A model generated the notes under the pieces. That model saw only the letters and a program-made list of their open reading frames with translations, was not told where the DNA came from and searched no databases. A stretch of 64,000 nt of DNA, from positions 3,180,643-3,244,642 of the forward strand of contig CM057140.1 of assembly GCA_029964075.1 (NCBI GenBank), written 5' to 3'. The position numbers and the translations under genes were made by a program. Shown one piece after another: positions 10,601 to 25,600 of this stretch. The DNA comes from Patiria pectinifera (lineage: Eukaryota; Echinodermata; Asteroidea; Valvatida; Asterinidae). Position 1 is the first letter of the stretch. Each line of letters starts with the position of its first letter.

Positions 10601-13600
10601 CTGGTGGTGGTCTGTAAGTATCAAAAAAAAAAGGGAAACCAAAACGATGTTAATTTATGCTATCAGAGTCTTTTTTAACGTTAAAGGCATATAGGATAAT
10701 TTTGAATTTATCCCAAAAGTAACCTACCAAATTATAACCAAAATGCTTAATTGGATTAAAGATCGTACTGGTACTAAACACCCTGTGAAATTACTCTGTC
10801 TAGCTTGCTGTCATTTTATTGGAACACATCAAAAAATGTAGGTGATTTCCAAAGACATGAAGAAATGCTGGTGATTTCAAATGATCAGTCAATTGACTGA
10901 GTTTTGGAAGTAAAAAGTGCTAATGACGAAATCGTGTTTCGTGATCAAAAGGTTGACATGTTTTTTTTTCTTCACTATTTTCACGAAAAGTGTAATATCC
11001 ACTGAGATGAAACTTCAACAGGTTAGGTTTTGAACATTCTTCTTTGGATTTTGAGTGGTGTTATTATTGGAAACAAACAAAATGCGCAAAAAGCAAACGA
11101 TGCCGTTTACGTTTTTAAAGTGCCAAAACAAAAAGATTTTGTCTATGTCATTGTTAATGAAAAAAAAAATAAAAATATGAAACATTTAACATCACAATTT
11201 GTTGGAAGTTTCCCTTAAAAATTACTTCTCCACATCTTGAACATTTCAGGTTCTTGTGAGGTGAATTTCACTTAAGAAATTCACATCTTGAATTGTATAC
11301 TTCAAGTAGTTGGAAATTCTACAAAAAAATATTTAGAATTTTTAAACTGCAATTGAATAAAAAAAATATTGCATTTTCAGTATCTAAGGCAATGCCAATG
11401 GTATATAATACAGGTAGTTCAGTTTAATCATAAATTTAAAAAAACTGAGAAAAAAATTGGCTCTTACAATGATGACTCTTCCTCCCTCTGATCTTTGTCA
11501 CTGCTAGCCTCATCTTTTAGACGTTCTTCGTCTGCTTTGGCAACTTCATCCATAACCCTGAAAAATTATTTAAAAAAAACAACTTACTTGATAACAAATA
11601 GTACTCACAAGTCAAGTCAAATGTTAATCATTATTTCTTCATTCTCTTCACAATTCCATGGGTTTTCTCTCAAATTTCATTTGTAATTTTCTCGAAACTC
11701 CTAACGTTGCGTTACCTGTACTATTCGAGTTTCATCCCAAAAAAGAGATTCCTTTTCTAAATTGCTATTTTTTAAGCGATACAAAAGTTATTCACTTTTG
11801 AAGGGGCCTCCAACCAAAAGAATCAGCCAATGTTTTTATTGAACTATTATGTGACATAATAGAATTAGTGGCTGCCATACAATAATTTTGTTCGCGTAGG
11901 ATAGGCTGGTTCCCGCCCCACAATCAGTATCAATAATGTATGGACCGGGAACCAGTCTGCTCACAAAGTGGATCTGTTTGCGCCCAAAACAAAAACCTTT
12001 TTTTCAGAGGCTTGCAGATGTCCCAAAAAGGAAACAAGGAGGTTTTATGATTGCAATAAAACATACAAGCTGAAAATGTATTGATACAAAACTAAACAGA
12101 ATTTGTTGAAGAGCTCAGGGAATGCAATTGTAAACTGACTGTCTGTATATTGTCTAATTTCTACAAGTTTCTTCAATATTTCAAGTGGTTTCCTGTACAA
12201 TTCTGCAATTACTCCAGTCAAGGGGATATTGTAATCGACAAGTGGCCATTCTTTCCATTTATTTGTCAATTAGAAGAAAGGGAAGGCCTACATGTGTACT
12301 ATCTACGCCCCCACCAAAAAAGAAAAACGACCGACCAACAGACCCTCATGATATTTTTCATGTGAGGGCAACTCAAGTTTTCTTTTGGCCTTACATAGTA
12401 CTGAGCAGTTTGGGGCAGTATGGGGAATAAACAGGCAGGGCGCTTTGGGGCGGTACAGGAACTAATAAGTAAAGCATTTTGACTTTATCTCGGAGCACTC
12501 CTACGTTAACCTTCTTTCACCATTCAATCCCCAAACCACTTCAGACCCTGTTCCCCGATAGAGATCATTTCACTTGATCAATTGGATCGTCGCCTTCGTC
12601 GGCAGGTTTTTCGCTGAGGCAGATCTTGACAAATTGCCCAATTACGATGGCTTTCTAAATTCGCTCGGTCCAAAGTATAAAGACTATTTCGACATCATCG
12701 TGTCAAGTTTAGTTCCAAGGGAAGAATCAAATTATAATAATTTCAAACAAAAGAAAACAACTGTTAAATGGAGTAAATGCGGTAAAAAGTTGATGAATCC
12801 CTTTATTATTTTCTAGGAACTAAAAGAGAGAAAAGATAAAACAAAATTTCCCAGAAAAAAAAAGTTCCAAGCTATAACAAATTATATTTTGAAATGAAAG
12901 CAAAAATCTTGTTAACTAACTCACATCAAAATCCCCCCCCCCTTTGGGGGATTTTAGCAGATAAGCCATGTGTACCAAGTCTATCAAAATCCAACAGCAC
13001 CAGTGGTGGATTTCAACGGATTTGGTCCTGAAGCATTATGTGAAGCAGAGTCAGTGATGGATTTTGACAGATTTGGTCTTCTACTTAGTAAAACTAAGTA
13101 GGGAGTTAGGGTTAATGAAGCAAATATCCAACATGTGGATAATGTTTTTGGTTTCTTTATTTTCTACTTTCAACTAAAAGAGAGATAGTGAATCCCAAAT
13201 GTTTCTCCAACGATCAGCAGAAATTGTAAATGACTAGAATTTGCAATTATTACCTATTAGCCATAAAATAGGACATTATTTGTTTTTAGATTAAAGGGAA
13301 TATACAACATTTGCAAACATCAAAAAACTAAACTACCAAACTATCACAAAATACCTTACTGGACTTTTTAGTTTTAGTGAATGAAAGTCTAAAGCATCCT
13401 GTAAAATCATGGCACCTGGTGTGTTGATATTTTCAAGAAAATTGTATTTTTGTATCAATTGCCAACGCTGGTCAGCCGACCAGCGTTGGAATTTTTTTTT
13501 CAAGTAATGCTCCTAACTTATCATATGTAGTTAGTGCGCATTTGTTTGCAATCGATTACACACCTATGAATGGGTACAAGCCAGCTAGACTGGTTCCTGA

Positions 13601-16600
13601 CCCTACAATTCCCAGACGTCTATAAATTGTTCCGTTTCATCTTAAGTGGGGTTAGGGAACCAGACTACAAGAAAATATTTTTTCTTAATTGCCAGCATCT
13701 ATGAACACAAAACTTCAAGCAAGTCTGGGTAACAATATTTGATATAAAATACTAACCCCCCAAATCCATCTATTTCTGAAAATTACAGCAAAAGCAAATG
13801 TTGTATATCCCCCTAAATTCATCATGCAACCGAGAGTTGCAAAAAGTTTGTAAAAAAAAATGTATCTTGAAAGCACGATAAGCAATGATTTATTAGCAGG
13901 CTTTAAGTGCTGTCTGGATGAGGAAGTAGTACTGCAGTAAATGAATGTAGGTGATCACACTGTGAAAACAATTCTGGGTACAACGAACGACTGTGCAAAT
14001 TTAAAGTGGCGGTGCTGTTTCATACTCTGGAAATGCAACTATTTATCGTCTGTTGGACCCAATAATGGTTCACCAGGCTGGCGTTTATCTTCGTTTTTCA
14101 TGGCATGACTGAGAATATTTTTATTACCCCTAGATGGGATGCTAGTCCATCGCAGGTTACTCCCCAGCTAATTCAATTCAATTCCAAGGAAACATTTATT
14201 TCCATACTTTCCACAAATAAGTCAAACTAAGTTTTTAAATTAAAAAAAGGTAATTAGATACAGTAAATAAATAATAATACAACAATGTAGTATAACGACT
14301 AGATATGTTAAATTAGGGTGAAGAGTATGGGGCTGTTCATATAAACCGGAGCTTGTAGAGAACAGCATTACACATAAGCGGACAATACAGGACAGTTTAC
14401 ACAGGCAATAGGAACAAACACGAAAACAGTCAAAGGGAAACTAAAGACAAGACAAAACAAAACAAAACACGAGACGAGACACTAAAAACCGAGACAAATT
14501 GAATAGTTGCGATGAGGATAAGATAAAAGAGACGATGAATTGTATGTAAAGAAGAGATGTGGCTATGGAGAGTGGCTGACGAGGGAGAGCTATGTTACAT
14601 ATTGTGATAGGAGCTCCTTTTTGTACGAGGATTTAAAACAGCCCACGGACGTCATTGTTCTGATTTCGTTTTTAATGGTGTTCCACAAACGGGGACCATA
14701 GAAACGGATAATGCCGATATATATTTCTGATCATGGAGAGGCACGCAGGTTGAGATAAAGTAGCTTGCCCAAGGACACAACATATGTGGCCAGCAGCTGG
14801 AAGCAGCTGCAAACCCCTGACCATTTGATTGTAAATCCCAAACACTAACACAATCGTTTGTTAAATCTATTACAATTTTGACTCCAAATTACAGTTTTTG
14901 TTTAACATAACCGCTTGTTTGCTTGGAGTTAATTCACAACTTGCCTTGAACCATTGATGCATAAACTGTAATTGCAGAGATGTTTTGTACGACACGTAAT
15001 TAACTATTTGACCTATCGTCAAGGGGAAACGAAGTACAGGATGGTCCCAGGAAATTGCGTCCCTCTGTCGAGGAAATAATCGAAGCGCGCTGGTAAAAGC
15101 TGAACGGACAGGCCTGACCACAAGCTTTTCGAGGATGGAAGAGGGTTCATTTAAACTGATACAATTTGCTGACGTGCAGTTGCACACGCACAGCAGATGT
15201 TTTCAGGAAAATGTAGGTCAAAGTTGTGCCAGTATTGTCGGTGTGTCTTTTGGACGATCAGGTTTCGCGGTTGAATGGTGCTGGTTTGAGAGAGCACTTA
15301 TCTAATTGTACTGCTCACTTTTGTGTGGCGGAGGAAGTTATCAATCAATTGTGAATGTTTTGGGGGAGTCGAGTCTTTACATAAGTGGGCAGTTCTTGTG
15401 CACAGACGTTTCGTGATTGGTTGATGGTGCAGTACAAGAAAAGTGCACTGCAGTGGCACACCAGTATTTGCGCAAAATTACGACAAATTGTGTTCTAAAA
15501 AGTGAACAATCCATTTTTTTGATAATGTCGTGGGTTTGTGATTTGGTGTTCCATCAATGAATCGGTCGAAGTTCAAGTCTTGACATTTCTCAGGAGCGAG
15601 GAGAGCCAATTTTTTTTTCAGACATGACGATAAAAGCTTGAGACGTTAGGACACTGAGCACAGCAACTGGAGGAATATCTGTTATCCTTTATGTGGTGTT
15701 GGTGCATGCGGAAACACACCAGAAACTATGGAAACTACACCCTTTCTGGAAGTTCTAAATACTGCAACCGTATCGACTGGGAATAGCTCGGACTATGGAA
15801 TCTCGCAAACTCCATTCCAAGTTTTCGTCATCACCTTTGCGACGCTTGCAGTTGTGGCAAGCTTTCTTCTGAATCCGTTGATGCTTTTGACGCTTCGTCG
15901 CGTCGCCAGCATCCAGACTACAACAAAAATCTTCATGGCGTCGCTCACGCTGTCGGATTTTTGCAACGGCATCTTTTGGGTCTTCAAACTCCCGGAACTC
16001 TACGCCGCGGAGTGGCTGCTCGGAGATGTCCTCTGCAGGGTTTCAGGCGTGATGGTCAACACGTTTCACGCGCTGGGGATTTTCTCCTTACTACTTTTGA
16101 CTCTGGACCGCTACATCGCCATTTTGTTGCCGCTGCGCTACCCGCGAATGATGACCATTTTCAGAGCCAAACTTGCAGCCTGCGTCACTTGGACTACAGC
16201 TTTCATTAGCTGCATTCTGCTCTTTGGGATATACGACCACAAGATTGTCTTGCAGGATACCCCGCGCTTCTGCGTTCGGAGGACGTACAGCGACTGGCGA
16301 GCCTACGTCGCAATTCTCGTAATTGCAATCGCCTTGGTGACAATATTCGTCATCTATGCGCATGTTTTGCTGATTGCGCGCCGTCACAGCCGGCAAATCG
16401 CGGCCGAGATATCAAGCGACCAAGATGGACGTCGGACACTTCACCGCATCAACCTCAGGTCGACCACAACCATCGTTATCATAACTAGTACCCTAATAAT
16501 CACTTGGGTTCCCTCTGCAATACTGCTACGAATATTAGCCTCAAAGAACTTTTTGGAGTACGACAACATTTTCTTTGCCATCATTTTGCCGAATGTTCTA

Positions 16601-19600
16601 CTGATGTCCAACAGTTGGTTAAACGTCATCATCTACTATTTGCGGAATCGAGATTTACGAAGAACAATCCATGGTGTGCTATCGGACATGTGCCACTTTC
16701 GAAAGACCAGAGATCCATGTCATAGTATTACATTATGAATAAAAAATTAGCTCATTTTAGAATTAGTTATGCCAAAAATTTGAGAATATTTTTGAAACAT
16801 ATGGACATTGGCTTATCAAAATTGCTAATCGCTACAACATGTTCAAAAATAGGAACAAACCAAGAATATGATTTGGTAAAAATGACTAAAACTTTTTAAG
16901 TTTTTGAAAAAAAGAAAGAAATTATGTTAAAAAATTGTTCCAACCCCCCTCCCGAAAATGGTTTTCAATATTATTTTTGTTTTGCTTTAGTGTTGAAACA
17001 TCGTTCTGTACATCTAGACATTAACGGAAAAATGTCAAGGAACTCAAATTAGGTAATTTCTCGAGACATTATTTGTGGAGTGCCATGGCCTCGTGGTCTG
17101 GAGCATTGAATTCATGGTCTGTGGGTAATTCCGCAGGTTGTGGGTTGGAGTCCAGCCTGGGGTTATGGTGCGTGTGCCCTTGGGCAAGGCACTTTGTCAC
17201 TCATTGCTTCTCCCCACCCAGGAATAAATGGGTACCTGTGAGGGCAGAGATGGTTATTGTGGTTGGTTTTAGCTGCCTTGCGCCAAAATGGCAGCATTGA
17301 GCTGTACATGTATACTCCCCAGGGAGCTGAGATGGTATTTGGAATGTTTCATGGCCCAGTGAGCAGGGTAATAATGATGCAGCGGCTTGAGCAACAATAC
17401 TGGTGGATACGTGCGCTTAATAAATTATGACTAATATTCTCCATGAACTGTTACCGTAGTACCCTGCACTTTCAGCATGGTAACCAGATGCAATAAAACG
17501 TCGGTGAAGGGCAAAAACCTAATTTGATTTATATCACCTGACGCAAAATTCCATCTTATAACAGATGCAATAAAGTTGCCAAATCTACTAGCAGTAAAAT
17601 GCTAAAAGATATGATGTACATGTATATGGCTCATTCCACCAGGTTGGGGAACAATGTGTGACATATGTCCACATTAAGAAAAGCATGAATGCCTTGCTTG
17701 TACTTGCTCTACATAATGTTTGTTGTTGGGTGTTTTACTACTGCAGAAAGTTTGAGATCATTTCAACGTATTTTGCCAAAAATATGAGCAAAAAAATGTC
17801 ATTTTGGACGTAACATTGACACCGTGTCAATGTTATGTCCAAATATGACATTTGTACCTTTTTAAAATTCTGTGAAACGTTACCCAAATTCACTTTACGT
17901 ACTTCTTACTATACATATGCAACACAATAACAAAAGCTTTTGTTACGGTATCAGGTATAAAATGGAGCAGAAATGATAGCTTGGTTGTGTGGACGTAACA
18001 TTGACACGGTGTAAAACCCAAATGTCACACTTCCATTGAGTGATTTTGACACTGTTACATCCACACTTGATTGTTTCTGCTATATTTGAGCCCTGACTAT
18101 AGCAAAACAAAAGCTTTTCTCAGGGCATTAGGCGTCCAGTTATAAATATGCGATGCCAGTTTGGGTAATATTTTACATACGTGTAAAAAATAGCAAAAAA
18201 GAATATTTTGATGTAACATTGACACGGTGTCAATGTTACGTCCAAATTAATACACTTTTGCTCATATTTTTGTCAAAGTGCATTCAAATGATTTCAAACT
18301 TTCTAGAGACTTGAAACACCCTAAGACAAATATTATGTTGAGCAATTGTTTAGAAAGCATTGATACTTTTAATAATATTATACAAATAATGAATGTTTGA
18401 GAGTGCAATGGTAAGAATAATTTCATGAGGTGGCAGATGAAATGTTCCACTCCACGAGGCGAAACCGAGTGGAATGGAACATTTCATCTGTCACTGAATG
18501 AAATTATTCTTTCCATTGCACGAATGTGAAACATTTATTATTTGTTTTATATTAAATCCTTGCCATCTGATTGGTTGACTTTTAATAGCCAATTTTTTTC
18601 AGGTTAAAAACTGTTTATCATGTTGTATTAATGCAAACTGCTCAACAGGTTGAGAACAATCCTATTCAATTTATCTCGATTTAAAACAGCGCCACTACCA
18701 GCAGCAGTGACACCGTGCAATGGAAGTTCTATTCACCGTGCAATAGAACTTCCATTGCGCCACGCGCGAGCCGTGCGTTGGTACGAATAATTCAATGGCA
18801 TGTGATCAACGATCCACCAATCAGATGACGGTGATTTATTCAGGTGTTGTATAATATACAAATATTGAATGCTTCGAGCGGTGTAGTAAAACTAGCCTCC
18901 CCGGTGATCCATGGACCATTCTATTTTCCCGAGGCGAAGCCAAGGGAAAATAGAATGGTCCATGGATCACCGAGGGAGGCTAGTTTTACTTCACCACGAG
19001 ATAAAGCATTCAATATTTGTTTTATAACACTTCACCCACAGATTCTGCTTGATTTTAATATTTTTAATTATCTAAATCTGAACACAGTTGAAATAAACTT
19101 CAATTTCAATACAAAATTGGTGGAAAATGTATTTCTCTCTTAAAAACCTACCCCTTCACGAAATGTTTGAACCCAAGTCTGCGGCGCGCTCTCTTTGGAT
19201 AATACGCGCTACGCACAACGTGCAACGCGCACACCAGCATGCATTTGCACACAAATACCGCGCCGTGGAAATAGTACTTTGGTTGCTAATGGTATAGTAC
19301 TTTGGTTGCTATGCGCATAGTACTTTTGGCCGTGCACAGAAAGATAGCAAAATTAGAAAGTAACATGTGACTCGCTCTCGGCCAATCAAGACACAGAATC
19401 TGTGGGTGAGGTGTTATACAACCAAATATATGGATGTAACATGCACTGCTTCCCAACCCGGTGGAATGACCCATACTGCATTGTGTTCACTTCTTTCTGG
19501 TTTTTCATCTTTTGTCTTTCAGCTGGCATCATGTCCAATACTCTGAACGTGTACCTAATCAACACGATTTCCATGGAAACCATGGTCGTGATTTTCACTA

Positions 19601-22600
19601 CGAGATGTGAGTTAACAAAACATTCTGGATAGAACTTAATCAATTTTGCCTTTGAGTGACAGCAGCCATTTTAAGTGAGCTTCACTGCACCCATTGACAA
19701 GAGGCTCATTAAGGACTGGAACTACCACAGCACAGAAAACAACAACAAACACATTAATTCTGCATCAGTGAAGCAAAGTTTTCAACGGACAGAATTTCAT
19801 AGCAGCGCTTATAACCAAACAGCAAGTAAAGGGGAGGGGATGGGGGAAATTAAAAAAAAAAATAAAAAAATAAAAAAAAAAAATCGATTTTTTTTTTTGC
19901 CAAACCAGTAAAATTTGCCAATAACAGGGAACCTTTATGAGACACTGCTCTTAACTGGTCCCCTGAGCAATATTAGCGCTGCAGCAATGACATAAAACTG
20001 GACTCAGTTTAACCGTCTTCAGCATTTCATCAAAATATTTGCTGCAAGAGTGCTTCAATTTTGCTACATGTATGTAATCAGAAAAGCAAGCATAAACCAG
20101 TTATAAATAAGACATTGCACAGTTGTAAAAAAGCAATAAATTCACGGCTACTCGACAAAAGATTTTGGTATCATTAAATCTGTATCACGGATCATGAGCT
20201 TTGGAAACGCGAAAGTGTTCGTTGCAACAGCTCTGCTGTCACTGACACTTGGGCAGGTTGGGGCGATGGACGTCTGCCCAAAAGGATGGGCGGAATGGAA
20301 CCGGTCTTGCTACATGGTGACCGAGACGAAAATGACGTGGAGTGATGCCCGTTCGTTCTGTGGTGGCCTCGGCGCTCGAATGGCCGTTCCCAGCTCGGCA
20401 GAAGAGAACGCGTTTATGGTTCGCGCGATGGCAACTTCCAAAATAACGTTTGGTTTATGGATTGACTGCACCGACAGCGACGCAGAAGGTTCATGGGTTT
20501 GTGCGGAGGATGGCGTGGCGGGAGCCGGCTACCGCAACTGGTACACTGGGCAGCCCAACGATTGGCCGATCGAAGCCGATTTTGTGATTCTGGAAGCCGT
20601 CGGGCTTTGGGCCGACTTCAACGACCATCCGCAATACTCGATGTGTGAGATGAAAGCAGCGTGCATGCAATGCTGCGTCATCACAGCCGATAACAAATGC
20701 TACTAGATAACCAATGGAAAAAAAAAGGTTAGCTGCTATGCATCCTACTTACAGGTATGCAACTTGGAAGAAACAAAAACCCTGGGAAACTCCAATCTTT
20801 ACAAGACTTTGTACAGTGTTTTTCAATTTTTAATGGCATGAGTGTGAAGTGAAAAACGAGGAAATCAGCTGATCCGAGGAAAAGTTGCATGCCTGTACTT
20901 AAGATTTTGCACAGTTTTGTTGCTTCAAATAAAAATACAAAGTTTGGAGAGAAAACGATTTACAGGTTGTATCACCGATAAAATCTAGGCACTTCAGTGC
21001 AATCTGTTTGTTTTTTTTAAATGTAAAAACACAAACAGCCTCTTAAAATACCCCCCTTGGGTGATATGTGGGGCGCTGTGGTCCAATGGTTACAGTGTTC
21101 AACTCACGTACCGTGGTACGTAAGTTCGGACCCTGATGGGGAACATGGTGCTTGTGTTCTTGGGCAAGACACTTTACTACAATTGCCTGTCTCCACCCAG
21201 GAGTATAAATGGGTACCTGTGAGGGTAGAGACCAGGATGCGCTGATCTCGAGCTGTTGCAAAAACTAGTCTAATGACCTGATGAACAGGGGTAATAATTT
21301 TGAAGCACTTTGATACCTTTATAAAGCGCCATACAGCCTGTCTAAAAAAAATGGTACAATCGAAAACGATTTTTTTTTTCAATATTAAATCTCAACATAA
21401 GTAAGTCGTTTTGAGCATCACATTAAAGACAAAAGACCAGGCTTTCCAATACTTTTTGTTTCATCTCATTTGCTTTTGTCAATCCAGAGATAACTCCAGT
21501 TTTCTGCCGAACACAAAAATTGAGTTTGTGCCACAGTACTCGAAACAACTCTGCCCATGCATAAAAGTGGCACAAAATCGATTTTGGTGTATCGCACTAA
21601 ATTGATTATATCTCTGAATTGACGAAAGCAAATAAGATCAAACAAACACTATTGGAAAGCCCAGTCTTTGTTCTTTAATATTATGCCACGTAAGAATGAC
21701 TTATTTTGAAATTTCCTATTTAACCAATTTTTTTTCTGACTGTACCATTTTTTTGTACATTTGTATAAGCACCAAATTATAATTATTCTTGCTAACTGTT
21801 GGACTCTGATTATGGTGGTATGCCTGACCCCGTGTAAAGCATAATCAGTTTACTAGTGCAGTCCTCACTCCAACAGAATCCAACAAACATGCAGAGTTGA
21901 TTTTGAAGTGGTGGGGTGGTTAGGGTTAAACACACGCCAAACTGTAGCTGTAATTATCAATTGAACAAAAGACACGTAGACAGCTAGTCAGTGTGCTCTT
22001 AAATAACAAGTCCAATGCAGACAACGTAACCATGCAACCATCAATGTACAGTTACTGTACTCTTCAGAGACATCTGCGCTGTGGTTTCTGAGGAAACCGC
22101 TAAGATGCAACCGTTTTAGCCGATTTTTGGTTAACTTTGACAGAATTGTTGTAAAAAAAAAAACGAGTTCGACAGAAAATTTGACAGAATGGATTTTTTT
22201 TGGCAGAGTTCTGGCGGAATTATGCAAAAATGGTTATTGACAGAAAAACAGCAAATTTGAACAAAAAAGTGTACATTTGTTTTAAAAAGCTTCAATCCTT
22301 TCAAACAAACCCTTGCATAATGGGACAGGTTGGCTGGTCTAGGTGCTGAGGTTCACTGGGAAACGGACTTCGTCGTGGCCGGATCCGCGTTTTGCCCGAA
22401 ATTTACCAATAATTTCACAACATCTTTATGTAAATCGGAATGTTTATTATGTAATTTGAATCTTAAGTAAGGCAATACTACCAATCTGCATGTGATTTTA
22501 AGTGTTTATAGTGTATTTCGAGTAAGTCTGGGTAATTTGGCAGATTTTTGATAAATCTGACAGATCTTTAATGTGCATTTAGCAGAATTTGGCTCTGACC

Positions 22601-25600
22601 TTACGGTCACCCTGCTGGAGATGCAACATGGGGCCAAAACTTGCGAACAGGATGAGCAGATAATGATATTGTCAATTTAACAAAAGTCTGAAAATTGGAT
22701 TAATGGGCTGAAAGATGCATTTCTTTCTACACTGATAATGTCTTTCTCTCAAACAAAAAGTCAGATTTCAGACAAAAGTCTGAAAAATATTGTGGCTGGA
22801 TGAGGCACTTTAAACGGCCCATGAAATGTAATTTTGTTTAGTGCAATCCTTGAAAATGCACCTTTGTGTCCCTTAAACCTTATTTTCAATTTTCATTTTG
22901 CCATTGTCAAGGGTATTTTGGTGCCTTCTTGGTTTGTACATGTATGCTAATGCGAATTTCCATATTCATGAGCAAAAGTCTGATGTCATATCAGGTAGAA
23001 ACCTCAATGTTGCAATTAGTTTATGCACAAAAATTGTCCAAAATTTTGGATATTTCGCTGTCGTAAACTTTCTTTTCATTAGTGATTCGTTGTTGTGTCA
23101 GTTCATGGCAGTAAGCCAATGAGCAAACTTTTCTCACAAATGTTTTCAATGAGCATTTTTTGGGGTTCACTATTTCAACAGAAAAACACCTAATATGAAC
23201 AGTGTCTCCCTGAAATGACATCACGACAACAGCGCCCTCAATTGTCCAGAAAGCTTGGAAAGTTTTAAATGTTTAAAGAAGTGCACTTTTCAACAAAATT
23301 AACCAAAAAGGAATATCAATTAGTTTCCATACACTTAAGAGGATTAGAAAGTAGCACAAAATATGTTCCTAAGAAATATTCACTTCATGAGCCCTTTAAA
23401 ACAGGAGATGTTTTATCCAAATTTGTTTTCATACTGTCAGACCAGAACTGTAGATCTTATTCAGGAGGAAGCCATGTTTGATTGTGTTCCCTGAATCTAT
23501 TCCATAAGCTGTGAACTGTTGAATGGGATGGTGTCAGACTATTTTATGATTGGAGTGCGTTCCAAACCTCACTTTCATTTTTTTTTTAAATGTGGCTTAA
23601 AACATCAGGTACGTTCAATCACAAATTTTAAATTATTCATCAGGGCAGACTGGTATTAATTTGTATTGAACTTTTATTTCATTGCTTTCATTGCTACTCG
23701 CAAGTCCCAAAAATGAAGAGTTACCTCACATTGAATTTAATATGGCCGACTCGTAAACAAAGTCTATAGTGTATCACAACTAAATTTGTTTGAAAATTTG
23801 AATTTGAATGTTAAACTTGAACACATTTGTGACCACACATGTAACATGTATACTGCACTAAATTTTTCTTTTAACTTTCGTGATTTCTTCATCTTTGAGT
23901 TTTAGTCATTCATTTAGTTATTCATTATTGTAAGCGCTTAACATTATTATTAGTGTGAGACTAAGTGGTTTCAAAAAATGAACTATGTGTTTGCTCATTT
24001 GCACGTTACACAGCCAAATAAATTGCACGGTTTCAAACATATTTTTTCTCAAATATTGTTATTTTAGCTTCTGGAAAGGTGCCACAATTGTGACTTTTTC
24101 AACCATTTCTCAAAACCTAGACCGAGACTTATGAAAAAAATTGCACTTGTGAGTTCCAGAACTATCTGAAACACATGATGGATCACATTTGAATAATCCG
24201 TTTACTTCCTGCACTACTTTTTAAGCCCGGAGACTTTCAAAATGTCACTTCTAATTTGATTTAAGAACTCTGCACTTGCTATTTGCAAAGCTAGCGTCAG
24301 GGCCGGTTATGTCCATGGCTAATATTTAAGCCGATTTGATACTGACGTTCTGTACTTCAACCGAATGAGGAACATATTCGTCTTTGCAAAGTCAACAAGC
24401 CACTTTCAAAAAATCATGAATGACCCATTTTGAATTTATCATTATTGATTGATTGTGATTGAACCTACAAATTCAGTGGACTGTTCTGGTCGAACCCTTC
24501 TCACATTTTATCTTCGTATCGCTCAAAATCCACCCCACACAGTATTGAAATTTCTTTCCTTGGGAATGGAAGTCGTGACTGGCAAAGCAGAATAGGTCAA
24601 GGAATGACAAGAGCAACATATGCACCAACTCCTGGCCTTTCTGCCAATATAAGTTGCGACAGCAACACCAACTTTTAACAGTTGCCGTTGACAACACACT
24701 GCAGTAACGTAGATCAATAAACTCTCCTGGACTTGGAAACAATTGGAAAGACTTGAGTGTCAGAAAAAAATGTGGATTTTTTTGCAAAACATCGGGCTTC
24801 AAATCTAAATGAAAGATGGAACGTATAGAAAGCCATGAACACAGTGATGAGAATGAATCTATGACGTCTCCAGTTGATAAGGAAGACGTCCCTAAAGCGT
24901 TCTCCACGTTTGTCATCGTCTTCATGTCCGTGGCAATCGCGCTGAACTTGTCCCTGAATCCTCTGATGCTTTTCGTCCTCCGTCGTGTCGCCAGCATCCA
25001 AGCTACCACCAAGATCTTCATGGCCTCTCTCACCATGGCCGATTTTTTCACGGGCCTGTCGTTCCTTCTCAGACTCCAGGAGCTGATCGCGGGGCGGTGG
25101 CTGCTCGGCGATTTTCTTTGCGCGTTCAAAGGCGTGTCAGAGACAACACTACAGATGCTGCAAGTTTTCTCTCTTCTGCTTTTGACGGCGGATCGTTACA
25201 TCGCCATCAGCCGGCCTCTGCGGTACCCATCCCTTGTAACAGTTCTCAGAGCTAAACTCGTGATTTCCGCCACCTGGGTGGCAACTATCGTAGTGGGTGT
25301 CTTAACCTTTGGGATTTTCACTCCACAAACAATCCTCAAAGACGACCCACAGTTGTGTGTCTGGGCCAGCTATCAAACTGACTGGCGGATGTATGCTTCC
25401 CTAGTGGGCCTTATTCTTTCACTAATCATTATACTCCTCATGTACGTCCATATTTTTCTAATCGCGCGTCGTCACTTGCGACAGATCTCGATGGCTGGAG
25501 CCCGTGAGAACCAAGCATTACCAAGGGAACAGCGGCAAATCCGATCAACTCTAACTGTTGCCATCATAACGGGAACTTTAATGCTGACCTGGCTGCCTTT

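Noticed and set aside
12574-12816. Plus-strand 80-codon frame ([20 protein letters not shown])
   Set aside because: Faint resemblance to mobile-element proteins only; too short and without supporting ends to call.
24473-25129. Minus-strand 218-codon frame and similar frames opposite GPCR 3-5
   Set aside because: Antisense shadow of the GPCR 5' halves; it recurs opposite each paralogue because they are duplicates.
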